DNA of 64,000 nucleotides from Bhargavaea beijingensis (GCF_900101985.1 NZ_FNAR01000011.1:1-64000); one strand, 5' to 3'; positions 26,310-36,275 are shown, counted from the first letter of the stretch. Numbers and translations: made by a program. Notes: generated by a model not told the origin, from the letters alone.

Positions 26310-26942
26310 TCAGTGGGCCTGCTGTTCATCGTTATTCACGAGATTTCCGTTCTGTTCCATCCGGAAAACGGCTGATGAGTTTTCGTCTTCTTCAAACGCA
26401 ACCAGTTTGCGTGCACGGTTCATGATCTGTACAAACTGCTCATAGTCATCGCGGATCTCGTCGTTTTCCCTGGCAAGCCGTGCGACTTCGTTTTCGAGCT
26501 CGCCCACCCGGCGCTCGGCCGCTTCAGCGGTATGCTTCCACTTCATCGTCTCCTGATCCGCGAGATTCGTATGCTGAAGTCGCATCAGGTAAGCGATCAC
26601 CACATCAAGAGAAAGATTCGAAAGCCGGATTGCGGCCCGTCCTTCGCCCTCCGCTCCGTCGGGCACGACATAGAGTCCGGAGTTTTTGCGGCGGAAATCT
26701 TTGCCCATTGCCTTCAGATTAGCCTTGCGTTCCTTTTTCGCATCGGCAAGCTCTTTTTCGTATTCTTTCCTGACGACCGCGTTCCATCTGAATCCGCAGG
26801 CCGCTGCCGTCCGGTTCATCGCATCGCCGGCTTCCTCGAATGCGTTGAGCTGAGTGCTTCCTTCGCGTACATGCCGCAGCACCGTTTCCGCGAGCAGCCG
26901 GTCGTTTTCTTCTACCCAGGCATCCTGTCTGACTTTCACCAT
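26310..26942 (-). CDS. rsfA: RsfA-family prespore transcription regulator
   Basis: A 210-residue regulator. The N-terminal SANT/Myb-like domain (QDAWVEENDRLLAETVLRHV, GSTQLNAFEEAGDAMNRTAA, CGFRWNAVVRKEYEKELADA) is followed by a linker and a C-terminal coiled coil (AERRVGELENEVARLARENDE). RsfA tunes forespore sigma-F genes in Bacillus and lies next to ywfO there, as here. ATG follows GCAGGAGGTACACAA. A sigma-F-type promoter is visible upstream. Confidence 0.85.
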   Translation of the reverse strand: MVKVRQDAWVEENDRLLAETVLRHVREGSTQLNAFEEAGDAMNRTAAACGFRWNAVVRKEYEKELADAKKERKANLKAMGKDFRRKNSGLYVVPDGAEGEGRAAIRLSNLSLDVVIAYLMRLQHTNLADQETMKWKHTAEAAERRVGELENEVARLARENDEIRDDYEQFVQIMNRARKLVAFEEDENSSAVFRMEQNGNLVNNDEQQAH

Positions 26943-26984
26943 TTGTGTACCTCCTGCCATCTTCATAGAATGTTTGCCTGGTGT

Positions 26985-27014
26985 CAGTTTGCACCGCGGC
27001 ACTGCGTTTTATAC
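26985..27014 (-). promoter_or_regulatory. Candidate sigma-F promoter of rsfA
   Basis: On the minus strand: GTATA (27010-27014), a 15-nt spacer and GTGCAAACTG (26985-26994). This fits the forespore consensus GYATA-N15-GGNNANAHTR with one mismatch, about 40 nt before the rsfA start codon. Confidence 0.6.
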
Positions 27015-27149
27015 CGTTCCATTTGGAAATGTCGGAGAATGCGCATCTTTTCGGATTTGATTTTAGGAGGAGAAGGCGACCGGCGACCGTTCCAAACAAG
27101 TGCCGAACAGGGTATACTGGAAGGACCCACTGTTTCCGGGAGGTGCCAG

Positions 27150-28451
27150 ATGATGGACTATGGCTTACAAAAATTAAGCGAAGAAAAAGTGTTCAAAGAC
27201 CCGGTTCACCGGTACATTCATGTGAGGGACCAGGTGATCTGGGACCTGATCGCCACCAGGGAATTCCAGCGGCTCCGCCGCATCCATCAGCTTGGCACGA
27301 CTTATCTGGTGTTCCACGGTGCGGAGCACAGCCGGTTTAATCATTCGCTCGGCGTCTATGAAATTGTCCGGCGAATGATCGACGACAGCTTCAGCGGACG
27401 GCCGCAGTGGAATGATTCCGAGCGTCTCGTCACGCTGTGCGCGGCATTGCTCCATGACCTTGGGCACGGACCGTTTTCCCATGCCTTCGAGAAGGTGTTC
27501 GACCTGGATCATGAGCTGTTCACCCAGAAGATTCTTCTCGGGAACACCGGGGTGAATGAGGTCCTCCGGCGAGTCGCCGAGGACTTCCCTCAAAAAGTCG
27601 CAGATGTCATCGGGAAGACCTATCCGGACAAGCTGGTCGTCAGCCTGATCTCCAGCCAGATCGACGCTGACCGGATGGATTATCTTCAGAGGGATGCCTA
27701 CTTCACGGGGGTCAGCTACGGCCATTTCGACATGGAGCGGATTCTTCGCGTCATGCGCCCGGCCGAGGACCAGGCTGTCATCAAGCAGAGCGGCATGCAT
27801 GCGGTGGAGGACTACATTATGAGCCGCTATCAGATGTACTGGCAGGTGTATTTCCACCCCGTGTCCCGCTCGGCGGAAGTGATTCTCGTGAAAATTTTGC
27901 AGAGGGCGAAAGTTTTGAGCGAAGAAGGGTATACGTTCAAACAGGAGCCCGTCCACTTCAAGTCGTTTTTCGATAAGACGTATGACCTTGCTGATTATAT
28001 TGCTTTGGATGAATACATTCTCATGACTTATTTCGAAACTTGGATCCGGGAGGACGATGAAATCCTGTCCGATCTGTGCGACCGGTTCGTGAACCGGCGT
28101 CTTTTCCAATACATCGATTTCAACCCGGCCAAAGAATACCGGAAGCTCGGCGAACTCGATGTATTGTTCCGGAAAGCCGGGATCGACCCGGAATATTATC
28201 TCGTCGTCGATTCCTCGTCGGACCTTCCGTACGATTTTTACAGGCCGGGCGAGGAAGAGGAACGGCTCCCGATCCATCTGCTGATGCGGGACGGCGAACT
28301 GCGGGAGCTGTCCCGCGAGTCCGATATCGTCGATGCCATTTCCGGTAAGAGGCGGACGGACCATAAACTCTACTTCCCTGAGGACATGCTCAAGGAAGGG
28401 AAGAAGAAAAAAGTGCTCAGGCAACAAATCCTAAGCATCTTGAACACATAG
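27150..28451 (+). CDS. ywfO: HD-domain phosphohydrolase YwfO
   Basis: A 433-residue HD-superfamily protein related to dGTP triphosphohydrolases. Metal ligands are visible in HSRFNHSLGVYEIVRRM and LLHDLGHGPFSHAFE, with a later Asp in QIDADRMDYLQRDAYF. The early segment LSEEKVFKDPVHRYIHVRDQ is typical of YwfO. The physiological substrate is not established. It starts at ATG 27150 (a second ATG follows directly), with GGGAGG upstream. The frame remains open far upstream, but that region is rsfA on the other strand. Confidence 0.85.
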   Translation: MMDYGLQKLSEEKVFKDPVHRYIHVRDQVIWDLIATREFQRLRRIHQLGTTYLVFHGAEHSRFNHSLGVYEIVRRMIDDSFSGRPQWNDSERLVTLCAALLHDLGHGPFSHAFEKVFDLDHELFTQKILLGNTGVNEVLRRVAEDFPQKVADVIGKTYPDKLVVSLISSQIDADRMDYLQRDAYFTGVSYGHFDMERILRVMRPAEDQAVIKQSGMHAVEDYIMSRYQMYWQVYFHPVSRSAEVILVKILQRAKVLSEEGYTFKQEPVHFKSFFDKTYDLADYIALDEYILMTYFETWIREDDEILSDLCDRFVNRRLFQYIDFNPAKEYRKLGELDVLFRKAGIDPEYYLVVDSSSDLPYDFYRPGEEEERLPIHLLMRDGELRELSRESDIVDAISGKRRTDHKLYFPEDMLKEGKKKKVLRQQILSILNT

Positions 28452-28469
28452 AATAGGGAGGGCATTTTG

Positions 28470-28976
28470 ATGCTTCAGGAACATGCAAAGCTTGTTCAGT
28501 TCATTTCACTGGCTGATGGGGTGACAGGGCGGAAGAAGTTGCAGAAGATGATTTACATCGCCAAAAAGATGGACTTCCCTTTCCAGGAAAAATACGAACT
28601 CCATATTTACGGCCCCTACTCTGAAGAGTTGACGCTCCGCATCGAGGAACTGTGCGAAATGGGCTTTCTCGCTGAAACATGCGAAGACAAGGGTTCCTAC
28701 GTTCAATACAGCTACCGGGTTACCGGGGAAGGCAGGGATTTTATCGGTGATGCGGTTGAAGTCCCGGACACTCTGGGCGAGTGCATCACCAGGATGAGTG
28801 AAAAGAGTTCCCGTTTCCTGGAACTGGTCTCCACGCTTTTGTATTTCGATTATCTGCCGCGGAAAGAGCAGATTGAAAAAGTACATATCGTCAAGAACAA
28901 GCTGAATTATACGGATGCGGAGATGGATGAGGCTTTTGCCTTCATCGGGGAACTTTCCGCCTGTATCCTCCAGTAA
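28470..28976 (+). CDS. ywgA: YwgA family protein
   Basis: A 168-residue soluble protein. LQEHAKLVQFISLADGVTGR and KKLQKMIYIAKKMDFPFQEK, then YELHIYGPYSEELTLRIEEL, match YwgA. The fold looks like a winged helix related to SocA/antitoxin-type domains, but the function is unknown. ATG follows GGGAGGGCATTTTG. It lies 18 nt after ywfO and is cotranscribed, as in Bacillus. Confidence 0.82.
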   Translation: MLQEHAKLVQFISLADGVTGRKKLQKMIYIAKKMDFPFQEKYELHIYGPYSEELTLRIEELCEMGFLAETCEDKGSYVQYSYRVTGEGRDFIGDAVEVPDTLGECITRMSEKSSRFLELVSTLLYFDYLPRKEQIEKVHIVKNKLNYTDAEMDEAFAFIGELSACILQ

Positions 28977-28986
28977 GCCTCCTCTT

Positions 28987-29014
28987 TTAACAGCGGGGGC
29001 GGATTGGCTATAAT
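28987..29014 (+). promoter_or_regulatory. ywhD promoter
   Basis: TTAACA (28987-28992), a 16-nt spacer and TATAAT (29009-29014), about 20 nt before the ribosome site of ywhD. Confidence 0.6.
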
Positions 29015-29034
29015 GCAGGGAAGGGGGTGTGATC

Positions 29035-29553
29035 ATGGCCAACGGAGAAAAACCAAAGCAAAAGATGGAGTTCACGATTATCCGCGATAACCCGACCGCC
29101 GGTCATAAGGGGTTCGGCATCGGTTCAATCTCACTGGAAAACGTGTCACCCGTCATGATCGATGTGGAAGAGGAACTTGCGCAGGTGGAAATCGGTGCGC
29201 TGCATGCCCGGAGCAAGACGGAGCGTGGTGTCAAATTCACCCCGGACCGCAAGGATTCCGAAGGCGGCAAGCCGTACTGGCTCGTATGGGTCGCTATCGA
29301 TTATAAGGAAGACGGACCTTACTATGCCGGTGTCACGGCGGCAGAAATGGTCGTCAACCGAGAAAAACGGCGCGGCTACAAAAACCTGCCCGAGCATGTG
29401 AACCTCTTGGATAAAGCACTGAAGCGGCATGTCATCGTCGACAAGATGGACGACCGCTCGAAAAAAGTACTTGCGGAATTTCTGCAGGAGCAGAATCCGG
29501 AATTGTGGGAGCGGAGCCACCAACTCCAGGAGGCGCTCGGCGTCATCGGATGA
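29035..29553 (+). CDS. ywhD: YwhD family protein
   Basis: A 172-residue soluble protein. MEFTIIRDNPTAGHKGFGIG, EIGALHARSKTERGVKFTPD and KPYWLVWVAIDYKEDGPYYA match YwhD, conserved in Bacillales without a known role. ATG at 29035 follows GGGGGTGTGATC. It lies between ywgA and pbpG as in Bacillus. Confidence 0.85.
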   Translation: MANGEKPKQKMEFTIIRDNPTAGHKGFGIGSISLENVSPVMIDVEEELAQVEIGALHARSKTERGVKFTPDRKDSEGGKPYWLVWVAIDYKEDGPYYAGVTAAEMVVNREKRRGYKNLPEHVNLLDKALKRHVIVDKMDDRSKKVLAEFLQEQNPELWERSHQLQEALGVIG

Positions 29554-29606
29554 GCAGGCAATTATGAACGATCTTTGACAGTTTTGCCCGGCGCGGTTGC
29601 AGCCGG

Positions 29607-29738
29607 TTGAAGCGCTCGCGAAAAGGGAGTAAACTTAAAGCAACGCTTGCTGAATACAAGCTAGGACAGTGCGGCGTCTAGCTAACGGCGCACAGAGCCC
29701 GCCCCGCCTCCGGAAATGGAGGCGGGGCGGGCTTTTTT
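29607..29738 (+). ncRNA. Candidate three-hairpin small RNA between ywhD and pbpG
   Basis: A promoter-like TTGAAG (29607-29612), 17-nt spacer and TAAACT (29630-29635) would start a transcript near 29642. It could fold into GCTTG/CAAGC (29645-29661), then TGCGGCGT/ACGGCGCA with loop CTAGCTA (29670-29692), and then the strong terminator hairpin 29697-29732. Length would be about 97 nt. No reading frame with a ribosome site is present. A ywhD 3' untranslated region is the alternative. The rest of the gap, 29739-29804, shows nothing. Confidence 0.45.
29697..29738 (+). terminator. Very strong terminator downstream of ywhD
   Basis: GCCCGCCCCGCCTCC (29697-29711) pairs perfectly with GGAGGCGGGGCGGGC (29718-29732), followed by six T. 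The opposite strand lacks a T-tract, so it serves the plus strand. Confidence 0.9.
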
Positions 29739-29804
29739 GGTGTTTGAATATGGTATGCCAATGTCTGATTGCAGGATGTTCACGTCTCACTTGAATCCAA
29801 GTAG

Positions 29805-31868
29805 TCAGTCGAAAAACGAGAACGGGAACAGCCGGATCGGTCCGCCGTCTTTTGTGTCGGAAGAGCGATCTTGCCGGAGCGCCGGATCTGTGCAGAGTTT
29901 CCGCGGCACATTCCGTTCTTTGACGTAGATCATGCGCTGTTTGCCGCAGCCTTCGACGGCAAGGCCGCCGGTTTCGACATCGACGATGACGCCTGTGACA
30001 CCTTCCGGCTGGACGAACGGTTCCGGCGGAAGGCCGGCATGTGCGTCTTCCATGAACTCGATCCACACCTTCTTGGCGGCCATTTTGTCGCTGTTTTCGG
30101 TGAGGCGGTTCCCTTCGTCGAATCCGGCCCAGATTCCTGCGGTCAGCGTCGTGGAGAAGCCGATCAGATACTGGTCGGAAAGCGTCGTGCCGGACTTTGC
30201 CGCATACGGGCGTGTCTGGCTCGCCCGCATCGACAGGCCCGTCGCCGGAGTATAGTCGCTGAAGACCGGGTCGAACATGCCGGTCATCATCTGTGTCAGG
30301 ACAAAGGCATCTGCCGGATCCATCACTTCCCGCTGCTCTTTTTCTTCCTCATCGCTCTGGTAGACGATTTCGCCGGAGGCATCGGTGATCGACTGGATGG
30401 TTGTCGGGACAACCCGCCGCCCACCGGATGCAATCCGGTTGTATGCCCCGGTCATTTCGTAAAGGGTGACCTCGGTTGTACCGAGGGCGGTGGCCGGGGC
30501 ATCGACGAAGTTGCCGGTGATGCCGAGACGGGCGGCCATATCCTTGAACGGCTTGTAGCCGATTTCCTCGAGCGTTTTGACGGCAAAGATATTATCGGAA
30601 ATGGCAAGTGCCTGGGCGAGCGAGATCGGCCGTTCGGCAAACTTGCCGTTGACGTTCCGGGGCTCATACTCCTGGCGGCCGTCGTCGAAGGTGAAGACAG
30701 TCGGCTCGCTCTTCAGGAAGGTGAGCGGCGTGAATCCCTGTTCGAGCGCTGCAGCGTACAGCACCGGTTTCATCGCGGAACCGGACTGGCGCTCTGCCTG
30801 GGTGACCCGGTTAAAAGGGCTGGCGGCATAATCGCGCCCGCCGATCAGCGAAGTGACCTGTCCGCTTTCCGGTTCCATCGTGACAAATCCGAACTGGAGG
30901 CTGTTATCAGGCATCCACTTTTCGGCCGCGGCTTCCGCAGTTTTCTGATGGAATGGGTCGAGCGTCGTACGGATTGTCCAACCTCCTTCCGCGATGTTCC
31001 GTCCCGCTTCTTCCAGGCGGTTTTCAGCCTCCCGCCACACCTCGTCCAGAAAGTACGGGGCGACCTTTTCTCCCTCGTCCCACTGATCATGCTTCAGTGC
31101 AATCCGCTGGTTCAGGGCGTGATCCGCCTGCTCACGTGTCACGTATCCGTCGCGCACCATCGCATTCAGGATGATTTCCTGTCGCTCCGCCGCAGCTTCG
31201 GGGTTATTCACCGGGGAGTAGACGGACGGCCCCTTCGGTACAGCTGCGAGCAATGTCGCTTCGGCAAGTGTCAGGTCTTCAGCTTCCTTGCCAAAGAAAA
31301 ACTTGCTTGCCGCCTCGGCACCGTACATGCCATGGCCGAAGTAAACGGTGTTCAGATAGCCTTCGAGAATGGTGTCCTTGTCGTAAAACGTTTCGATCCT
31401 TCTCGCATAGACCGCCTCGTTGACCTTCCGTGTCCAAGTTTTTTGATGGGTCAGGAACAGGTTGCGTGCATACTGCTGGGTGATCGTGCTCGCGCCTTCC
31501 GCTTTGCGGAATGATTTGACGTCTTTCATCACGGCCGCTGCAATCCGGGAATAGTCGAACCCCTTGTGTTTGTAAAAGTCCTTGTCTTCGACGGCGACGA
31601 ACGCCTCGGCAAGAAACGGGGACATATCGTCAAGAGAAGCCCAGTAACGGCGTTCGCCTGAATGCCGGTCACCGATCGGGTCGCCGTTTCGGTCGAGGAA
31701 GACGGTCGCATTCGGCACTTCCAGGGAAGGGGGACCGGCCGAATGGATATAGATGAGAAGCGCCCCGTACATGACCAGCCCGGCTACGCCGAAGCTCAGG
31801 GAAAGAAGCAACAGCCGCTTCATGAGTGTCCGCCGCTTCCGCTGCTTTTTGATATGTGCCCGTTTCAC
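29805..31868 (-). CDS. pbpG: Class A penicillin-binding protein (spore-type PbpG)
   Basis: A 687-residue bifunctional peptidoglycan synthase. After a basic N-terminus and one membrane helix (about 17-42), the glycosyltransferase-51 domain shows EDKDFYKHKGFD (catalytic Glu about 94), GASTITQQYARNLFLT and KVNEAVYARRIE. The transpeptidase domain has SGSAMKP (Ser about 364), the SDN motif in LAISDNIFAV and KSGTTLSDQYLIGF. It polymerises glycan and cross-links peptides outside the membrane. The identity with YwhE/PbpG rests on its place next to ywhD and before speE. In Bacillus PbpG is forespore-made. Confidence 0.88.
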   Translation of the reverse strand: MKRAHIKKQRKRRTLMKRLLLLSLSFGVAGLVMYGALLIYIHSAGPPSLEVPNATVFLDRNGDPIGDRHSGERRYWASLDDMSPFLAEAFVAVEDKDFYKHKGFDYSRIAAAVMKDVKSFRKAEGASTITQQYARNLFLTHQKTWTRKVNEAVYARRIETFYDKDTILEGYLNTVYFGHGMYGAEAASKFFFGKEAEDLTLAEATLLAAVPKGPSVYSPVNNPEAAAERQEIILNAMVRDGYVTREQADHALNQRIALKHDQWDEGEKVAPYFLDEVWREAENRLEEAGRNIAEGGWTIRTTLDPFHQKTAEAAAEKWMPDNSLQFGFVTMEPESGQVTSLIGGRDYAASPFNRVTQAERQSGSAMKPVLYAAALEQGFTPLTFLKSEPTVFTFDDGRQEYEPRNVNGKFAERPISLAQALAISDNIFAVKTLEEIGYKPFKDMAARLGITGNFVDAPATALGTTEVTLYEMTGAYNRIASGGRRVVPTTIQSITDASGEIVYQSDEEEKEQREVMDPADAFVLTQMMTGMFDPVFSDYTPATGLSMRASQTRPYAAKSGTTLSDQYLIGFSTTLTAGIWAGFDEGNRLTENSDKMAAKKVWIEFMEDAHAGLPPEPFVQPEGVTGVIVDVETGGLAVEGCGKQRMIYVKERNVPRKLCTDPALRQDRSSDTKDGGPIRLFPFSFFD

Positions 31869-31978
31869 CGCATTCCCGCCTTTCTTACGCTTTTCCGCAA
31901 GTATGCACAGACAGACCGCATTTCATCCGGAGGATTTTTTAGGGAAGTCCCGATTTGTCCGCTCGCATAAAAAAACAG

Positions 31979-32006
31979 TTGCAACGGAGACCGGTGGCCG
32001 TATAAT
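31979..32006 (+). promoter_or_regulatory. speE-speB promoter
   Basis: TTGCAA (31979-31984), a 16-nt spacer and TATAAT (32001-32006), followed by a leader of about 70 nt with AAGGAGGA before speE. Confidence 0.65.
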
Positions 32007-32081
32007 GAAGCTTAGTTTCGTGGAGGCCGGGAATATAGGCAGTGCGGGACGTTTCCCTTTAATGAAGGAGGAATGCAGCCC

Positions 32082-32924
32082 ATGGCAGGGTTATGGTATA
32101 CGGAAAAACAGACGGACAACTTTGGAATCACGATGAAGATCAAGCAGACACTGCATGTTGAACAAACGGAGTTCCAGCTGCTTGAAATGGCGGAAACGGA
32201 AGAATGGGGGAACATGCTGTTTCTCGACGGCATGGTGATGACATCGGAGCGTGATGAATTCGTCTACCACGAGATGGTCGCACACGTTCCGCTGTTCACA
32301 CACCCCGATCCGAAAAAGGTGCTGGTCGTCGGAGGCGGCGACGGCGGTGTGATCCGCGAGGTGCTCAAGCATCCGCAAGTCGAACAGGCGGTGCTTGTCG
32401 ACATCGACGGGCAGGTGATCGAGTACTCCAAACAGTACCTGCCGTCAATTGCGGGCAAGCTCGAGGACCCTCGAGTGGAGGTCCGTATCGGGGACGGATT
32501 TATGCATATTGCCGAGTCCGAAAACGAATATGATGTCATCCTGGTGGACTCAACCGAGCCCGTCGGCCCTGCAGTCAACCTATTTACGAAAGGCTTCTAT
32601 GCAGGCATCTCAAAGGCACTAAAAGAGGACGGTCTGTTTGTCGCCCAAAGCGATAACCCATGGTTCAAGGCGGATCTGATCCGCCAGGTACAAAAGGACG
32701 TCCGGGAAATCTTCCCGGTCACCCGTCTGTATACGGCCAACATCCCGACGTACCCGAGCGGGCTCTGGTGCTTCACGCTCGGCTCGAAAAAGCACGACCC
32801 GCTTGAAGTGAAGGAAGAGCGGTTCCATGACATCGACACGAAGTACTACACGAGCGAACTGCACAGGGCATCCTTCGTGCTGCCAAAGTTCGTCCGTGAC
32901 CTGGCAGAAGGTGAAGGTGAATGA
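32082..32924 (+). CDS. speE: Spermidine synthase
   Basis: A 280-residue aminopropyltransferase joining decarboxylated SAM to putrescine. Motifs: [39 protein letters not shown], the nucleotide-binding [18 protein letters not shown] and the catalytic [17 protein letters not shown]. The ATG at 32082 has AAGGAGGA at correct spacing. An ATG at 32073 touches that site. It overlaps speB by 4 nt. Confidence 0.95.
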   Translation: MAGLWYTEKQTDNFGITMKIKQTLHVEQTEFQLLEMAETEEWGNMLFLDGMVMTSERDEFVYHEMVAHVPLFTHPDPKKVLVVGGGDGGVIREVLKHPQVEQAVLVDIDGQVIEYSKQYLPSIAGKLEDPRVEVRIGDGFMHIAESENEYDVILVDSTEPVGPAVNLFTKGFYAGISKALKEDGLFVAQSDNPWFKADLIRQVQKDVREIFPVTRLYTANIPTYPSGLWCFTLGSKKHDPLEVKEERFHDIDTKYYTSELHRASFVLPKFVRDLAEGEGE

Positions 32925-33793
32925 AGTTCGACGAAACCTACTCCGGCAATGTATTCATCAAGAGCGGCCTCAGCTACGATGAAGCGGATGCGGTGATCTA
33001 TGGCATGCCGATGGACTGGACGGTCAGTTGGCGCCCGGGCTCCCGGTTCGGTCCTGCTCGCATCCGCGAAGCATCGGTCGGGCTGGAGGAGTACAGCCCC
33101 TACCTGGACCGCGAACTCGATGACCTCCGATTTTATGATGCGGGAGACATCCCGCTTCCATTCGGCAATGCCGGTAAATCCCTTGACCTGATCGCCGGGT
33201 TCGTCCGCCAGCTCTTGTCTGATGGGAAGATACCGGCGGGGATGGGCGGCGAGCACCTCGTGTCGCTGCCGGTCATGAAGGAAGTGGCGGCCGTGCATAA
33301 GGATCTCGCCATTATCCATATCGATGCCCATACCGATCTGCGGAGCGAGTACGAGGGGGAGGAACACTCCCACTCGACACCGATCCGAAAGATTGCCGAT
33401 CTGATCGGCCCCCACAACATCTATTCGTTCGGAATCCGTTCCGGTATGAAAGAGGAGTTTGAATGGGCGCGCGAAAACGGCATGCACATCTCGAAATTCG
33501 ATGTTCTGGAGCCGCTCAGGGAAGTGTTGCCGGCGCTTGCCGGCCGCCCCGTCTATGTCACGATCGACATTGATGTTCTGGACCCCGCCCATGCACCGGG
33601 CACGGGCACGGTCGACTGCGGCGGCATCACGGCACGCGAGCTTCTTGATTCAATCCATGAAATCGCACGTTCCGGTGTCCGGGTCGCCGGTTTTGACCTG
33701 GTCGAAGTCGCGCCCGTCTATGATCCATCCGAGCAGACGGTCCATACTGCAAGCAAGCTGTTCAGGGAAATGCTGCTCGGCTTTGTAAAGTAA
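32921..33793 (+). CDS. speB: Agmatinase
   Basis: A 290-residue ureohydrolase that splits agmatine to putrescine and urea with two Mn2+. Metal ligands appear in [27 protein letters not shown] and [17 protein letters not shown]. Its start overlaps the speE stop (ATGA), so both polyamine steps are translationally coupled. The arginine decarboxylase needed to make agmatine is not in the window. Confidence 0.95.
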   Translation: MKFDETYSGNVFIKSGLSYDEADAVIYGMPMDWTVSWRPGSRFGPARIREASVGLEEYSPYLDRELDDLRFYDAGDIPLPFGNAGKSLDLIAGFVRQLLSDGKIPAGMGGEHLVSLPVMKEVAAVHKDLAIIHIDAHTDLRSEYEGEEHSHSTPIRKIADLIGPHNIYSFGIRSGMKEEFEWARENGMHISKFDVLEPLREVLPALAGRPVYVTIDIDVLDPAHAPGTGTVDCGGITARELLDSIHEIARSGVRVAGFDLVEVAPVYDPSEQTVHTASKLFREMLLGFVK

Positions 33794-33796
33794 AGG

Positions 33797-33836
33797 AAAA
33801 GGTGATGCGCGGAGGAAAACGGCGCATCACTTTTTT
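33797..33836 (+). terminator. Terminator after speE-speB
   Basis: GTGATGCGC (33802-33810) pairs with GCGCATCAC (33822-33830), followed by six T. Confidence 0.85.
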
Positions 33837-33948
33837 GTTCGTGGCATCTAGCCGACGGGCTGTGTTCCGCGGACGGATGAATTTACTCGGTTCGCCGCAG
33901 GGGCCTGCCGGTAAACCGTTCACTTATGGGGAACGGAGCCGGCATCCA

Positions 33949-33978
33949 TTGAAATCCCACGGCCCTGCGGGATATAAT
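33949..33978 (+). promoter_or_regulatory. ywiB-argS promoter
   Basis: TTGAAA (33949-33954), an 18-nt spacer and TATAAT (33973-33978). Confidence 0.65.
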
Positions 33979-34008
33979 AGGGAAATGATTATGAACGGGG
34001 GCATCCAG

Positions 34009-34443
34009 ATGACTATTCCCGAGGAAGGAAGAGCGGTCAGCATCCGCCTCGTGACGACGGTCCGTCAGCCGGGCGAGAAGCCGTTCCGGAACTTCATCCG
34101 GGCGGAGGGCCTTCTGATTGAAAAAGCGGGCAAAACGTATCTGAGCTTTGAAGAAAACGCGGACGGCCAGAGAGTCCGCACGATGGTCCGGATGGGACAT
34201 GAGGAAGGGCTGATCATGCGGAACGGAGAAGTTTCAATGCGGCTTCCTCTCGTCCCGGGCGAGCAGCGGGAAGGACGCTACGGAAGCGGGGGTGCGGGCT
34301 TGCCGCTGACGGTCAAAACCGGCTCGGTCTGCTACGAACCGGGTTCGGAAGGGCGGTTCGCGGCCGAGTATGACTTGATGTCGGGCAGTGAGACTGTCGG
34401 CACCTATGATGTGGAATTTACTTATTCGGAGGGAAAAGCATGA
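34009..34443 (+). CDS. ywiB: YwiB family protein (DUF1934)
   Basis: A 144-residue calycin-like beta-barrel protein. [29 protein letters not shown] and [20 protein letters not shown] fit DUF1934, found before argS in many Bacillales. The function is unknown. The ATG at 34009 has GGGGGCATCCAG upstream. An ATG at 33991 is the alternative. It overlaps argS by 4 nt. Confidence 0.82.
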   Translation: MTIPEEGRAVSIRLVTTVRQPGEKPFRNFIRAEGLLIEKAGKTYLSFEENADGQRVRTMVRMGHEEGLIMRNGEVSMRLPLVPGEQREGRYGSGGAGLPLTVKTGSVCYEPGSEGRFAAEYDLMSGSETVGTYDVEFTYSEGKA

Positions 34444-36110
34444 GCACAGTGGAACAGATCAAACAACAGCTGAAGGACGCGCTCGGCATCGCGGTGGAAA
34501 AGGCGGGTCTCGTAGATGTGGCGGAAATGCCCGATGTGATGCTCGAGACGCCGAAAAGCAAAGAAAACGGCGATTATGCCACCAACATCGCGATGCAACT
34601 GACGAAAATTGCGAAAAAGCCGCCGCGCACCATCGCTGAAGCGATTGTCGGCAACCTGGACAAAGATGGCACACCGATCCGATCGGTCGACATCGCAGGG
34701 CCGGGTTTCATCAACATCTCCATTAAAACCGACTATCTCGGCGATGTCGTGAAGGACGTGCTGGAAAAGGGCGAGAACTTCGGCCGCAGCGGCTCGGGGG
34801 AAGGCGAGAAAATCCAGGTCGAGTTCGTCTCGGCCAATCCGACAGGCGACCTTCACCTCGGCCACGGCCGCGGCGCGTCAATCGGTGACGCGCTCTGCAA
34901 TGTGCTCGATTTTGCAGGCTATGACGTTTCCCGTGAATACTACATCAACGATGCCGGCAATCAGATCAACAACCTGGCTTTGTCGATCGAAGCCCGCTAT
35001 TTCCAGGCGCTTGGCGAAGAGCGGGAAATGCCGGAAGACGGTTACCACGGCAAGGATGTCATCGAAATTGCCAATGCACTCGCTCAGGAGCACGGCGACA
35101 AGTTCGCCAAGATGCCGGAAGAAGAACGCTTCCAGTGGTTCCGCAAGCATGGCCTTGGCATCGAGTTGGACAAAATCAAGCGGGACCTGGCCGATTTCCG
35201 CGTGACATTTGACAACTGGTTTTCCGAATCGACGCTTTATGAGTCCGGCAAGATCGAGGAGGCACTCGGTAAGCTCAAGAAAAACGGCCATGTTTATGAG
35301 GAAGATGGCGCCACCTGGTTCCGCTCGACGACATTCGGAGACGATAAGGACCGGGTCCTCATCAAGAAGGATGGCACTTATACGTACCTGACGCCGGATA
35401 TTGCGTATCACGAGGACAAGCTCCAGCGAGGCTTCGGCAAGCTGATCAACATCTGGGGAGCTGACCACCACGGCTACATTCCGCGTATGAAAGCGGCAAT
35501 CGAGGCGCTCGGCTACGACAAGGACACGCTTGAAGTGCTGGTATCCCAGATGGTCCAGCTGTATAAGGACGGCGAGAAGTTCAAAATGAGCAAGCGGACC
35601 GGAAAGGCAGTTACCCTGCGCGAGCTCGTTGATATGGTCGGCCTGGATGCGGTCCGCTACTTCTTCATCATGCGATCCGGGGATTCCCAGATGGACTTTG
35701 ACCTCGATCTCGCGGTTTCCCAGTCCAACGAAAACCCGGTCTACTATGCGCAGTATGCCCACGCGCGCATTTGCTCGATTCTCCGCCAGGCGGATGAAGC
35801 CGGGCTGTTCCGTTCGGATGAACATGTCGGTCTGCTGCAGGACAGCGAGAAGGCGATCGATCTCATGAAGAAGATCGGCGATTTTCCTCAAGTTGTAGCG
35901 GACTCGGCGAAGCTCCGCGCGCCGCACCGGATTGCCACATATATTCAGGAATTGGCATCCGCATTCCACACGTTTTACTCGACTGACAAAGTCGTCGACC
36001 CGGACAACAAGGAATTGTCGGAAGCGCGCCTCGCGCTTGTCACGGCAGCCCGAACGACCGTTGCGAACGCACTCCGCCTGATCGGAGTCGCCGCTCCGGA
36101 ACGGATGTAA
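34440..36110 (+). CDS. argS: Arginyl-tRNA synthetase
   Basis: A 556-residue class I synthetase charging tRNA(Arg). The N-terminal Add-1 domain is followed by [20 protein letters not shown] (HLGH in place of HIGH) and later [14 protein letters not shown] (KMSK loop), then the DALR anticodon-binding domain from about residue 430. Length is normal. Its start overlaps the ywiB stop. Confidence 0.96.
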   Translation: MSTVEQIKQQLKDALGIAVEKAGLVDVAEMPDVMLETPKSKENGDYATNIAMQLTKIAKKPPRTIAEAIVGNLDKDGTPIRSVDIAGPGFINISIKTDYLGDVVKDVLEKGENFGRSGSGEGEKIQVEFVSANPTGDLHLGHGRGASIGDALCNVLDFAGYDVSREYYINDAGNQINNLALSIEARYFQALGEEREMPEDGYHGKDVIEIANALAQEHGDKFAKMPEEERFQWFRKHGLGIELDKIKRDLADFRVTFDNWFSESTLYESGKIEEALGKLKKNGHVYEEDGATWFRSTTFGDDKDRVLIKKDGTYTYLTPDIAYHEDKLQRGFGKLINIWGADHHGYIPRMKAAIEALGYDKDTLEVLVSQMVQLYKDGEKFKMSKRTGKAVTLRELVDMVGLDAVRYFFIMRSGDSQMDFDLDLAVSQSNENPVYYAQYAHARICSILRQADEAGLFRSDEHVGLLQDSEKAIDLMKKIGDFPQVVADSAKLRAPHRIATYIQELASAFHTFYSTDKVVDPDNKELSEARLALVTAARTTVANALRLIGVAAPERM

Positions 36111-36115
36111 CGATC

Positions 36116-36156
36116 GGCCGGCCCCCTACAGCAGAAGCTGAAGGGGGCCGGTCTTC
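36116..36156 (+). terminator. Terminator after argS
   Basis: CCGGCCCCCT (36118-36127) pairs with AGGGGGCCGG (36142-36151). The region to 36246 holds nothing else that I recognise. Confidence 0.75.
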
Positions 36157-36246
36157 AGGTTGTGGCAACGAACTCCGTTAAGAAGTTGCGATAGTCGGGC
36201 GAGACGTTAACCTACCTTGGCGGCTCCCGCTTTTCCCGGGCATCCC

Positions 36247-36275
36247 TCGACAAAAACCGTGCCATCTGATTAAAT
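36247..36275 (+). promoter_or_regulatory. Promoter of the B12-salvage operon
   Basis: TCGACA (36247-36252), a 17-nt spacer and TTAAAT (36270-36275), just before the cobalamin aptamer. Confidence 0.5.

Noticed and set aside
26532-27149. N-terminal extension of ywfO
   Set aside because: The frame is open but covers rsfA on the other strand, and GGGAGG precedes the ATG at 27150, where the family N-terminus begins.
27174-28427. A 417-residue open frame on the minus strand
   Set aside because: Antisense to the HD-domain gene ywfO, no start signal or recognisable motif.
29871-31514. A 547-residue open frame on the plus strand
   Set aside because: It lies antisense to the whole transglycosylase/transpeptidase gene, has no ribosome site and no family motifs; long antisense frames are expected in GC-rich DNA.
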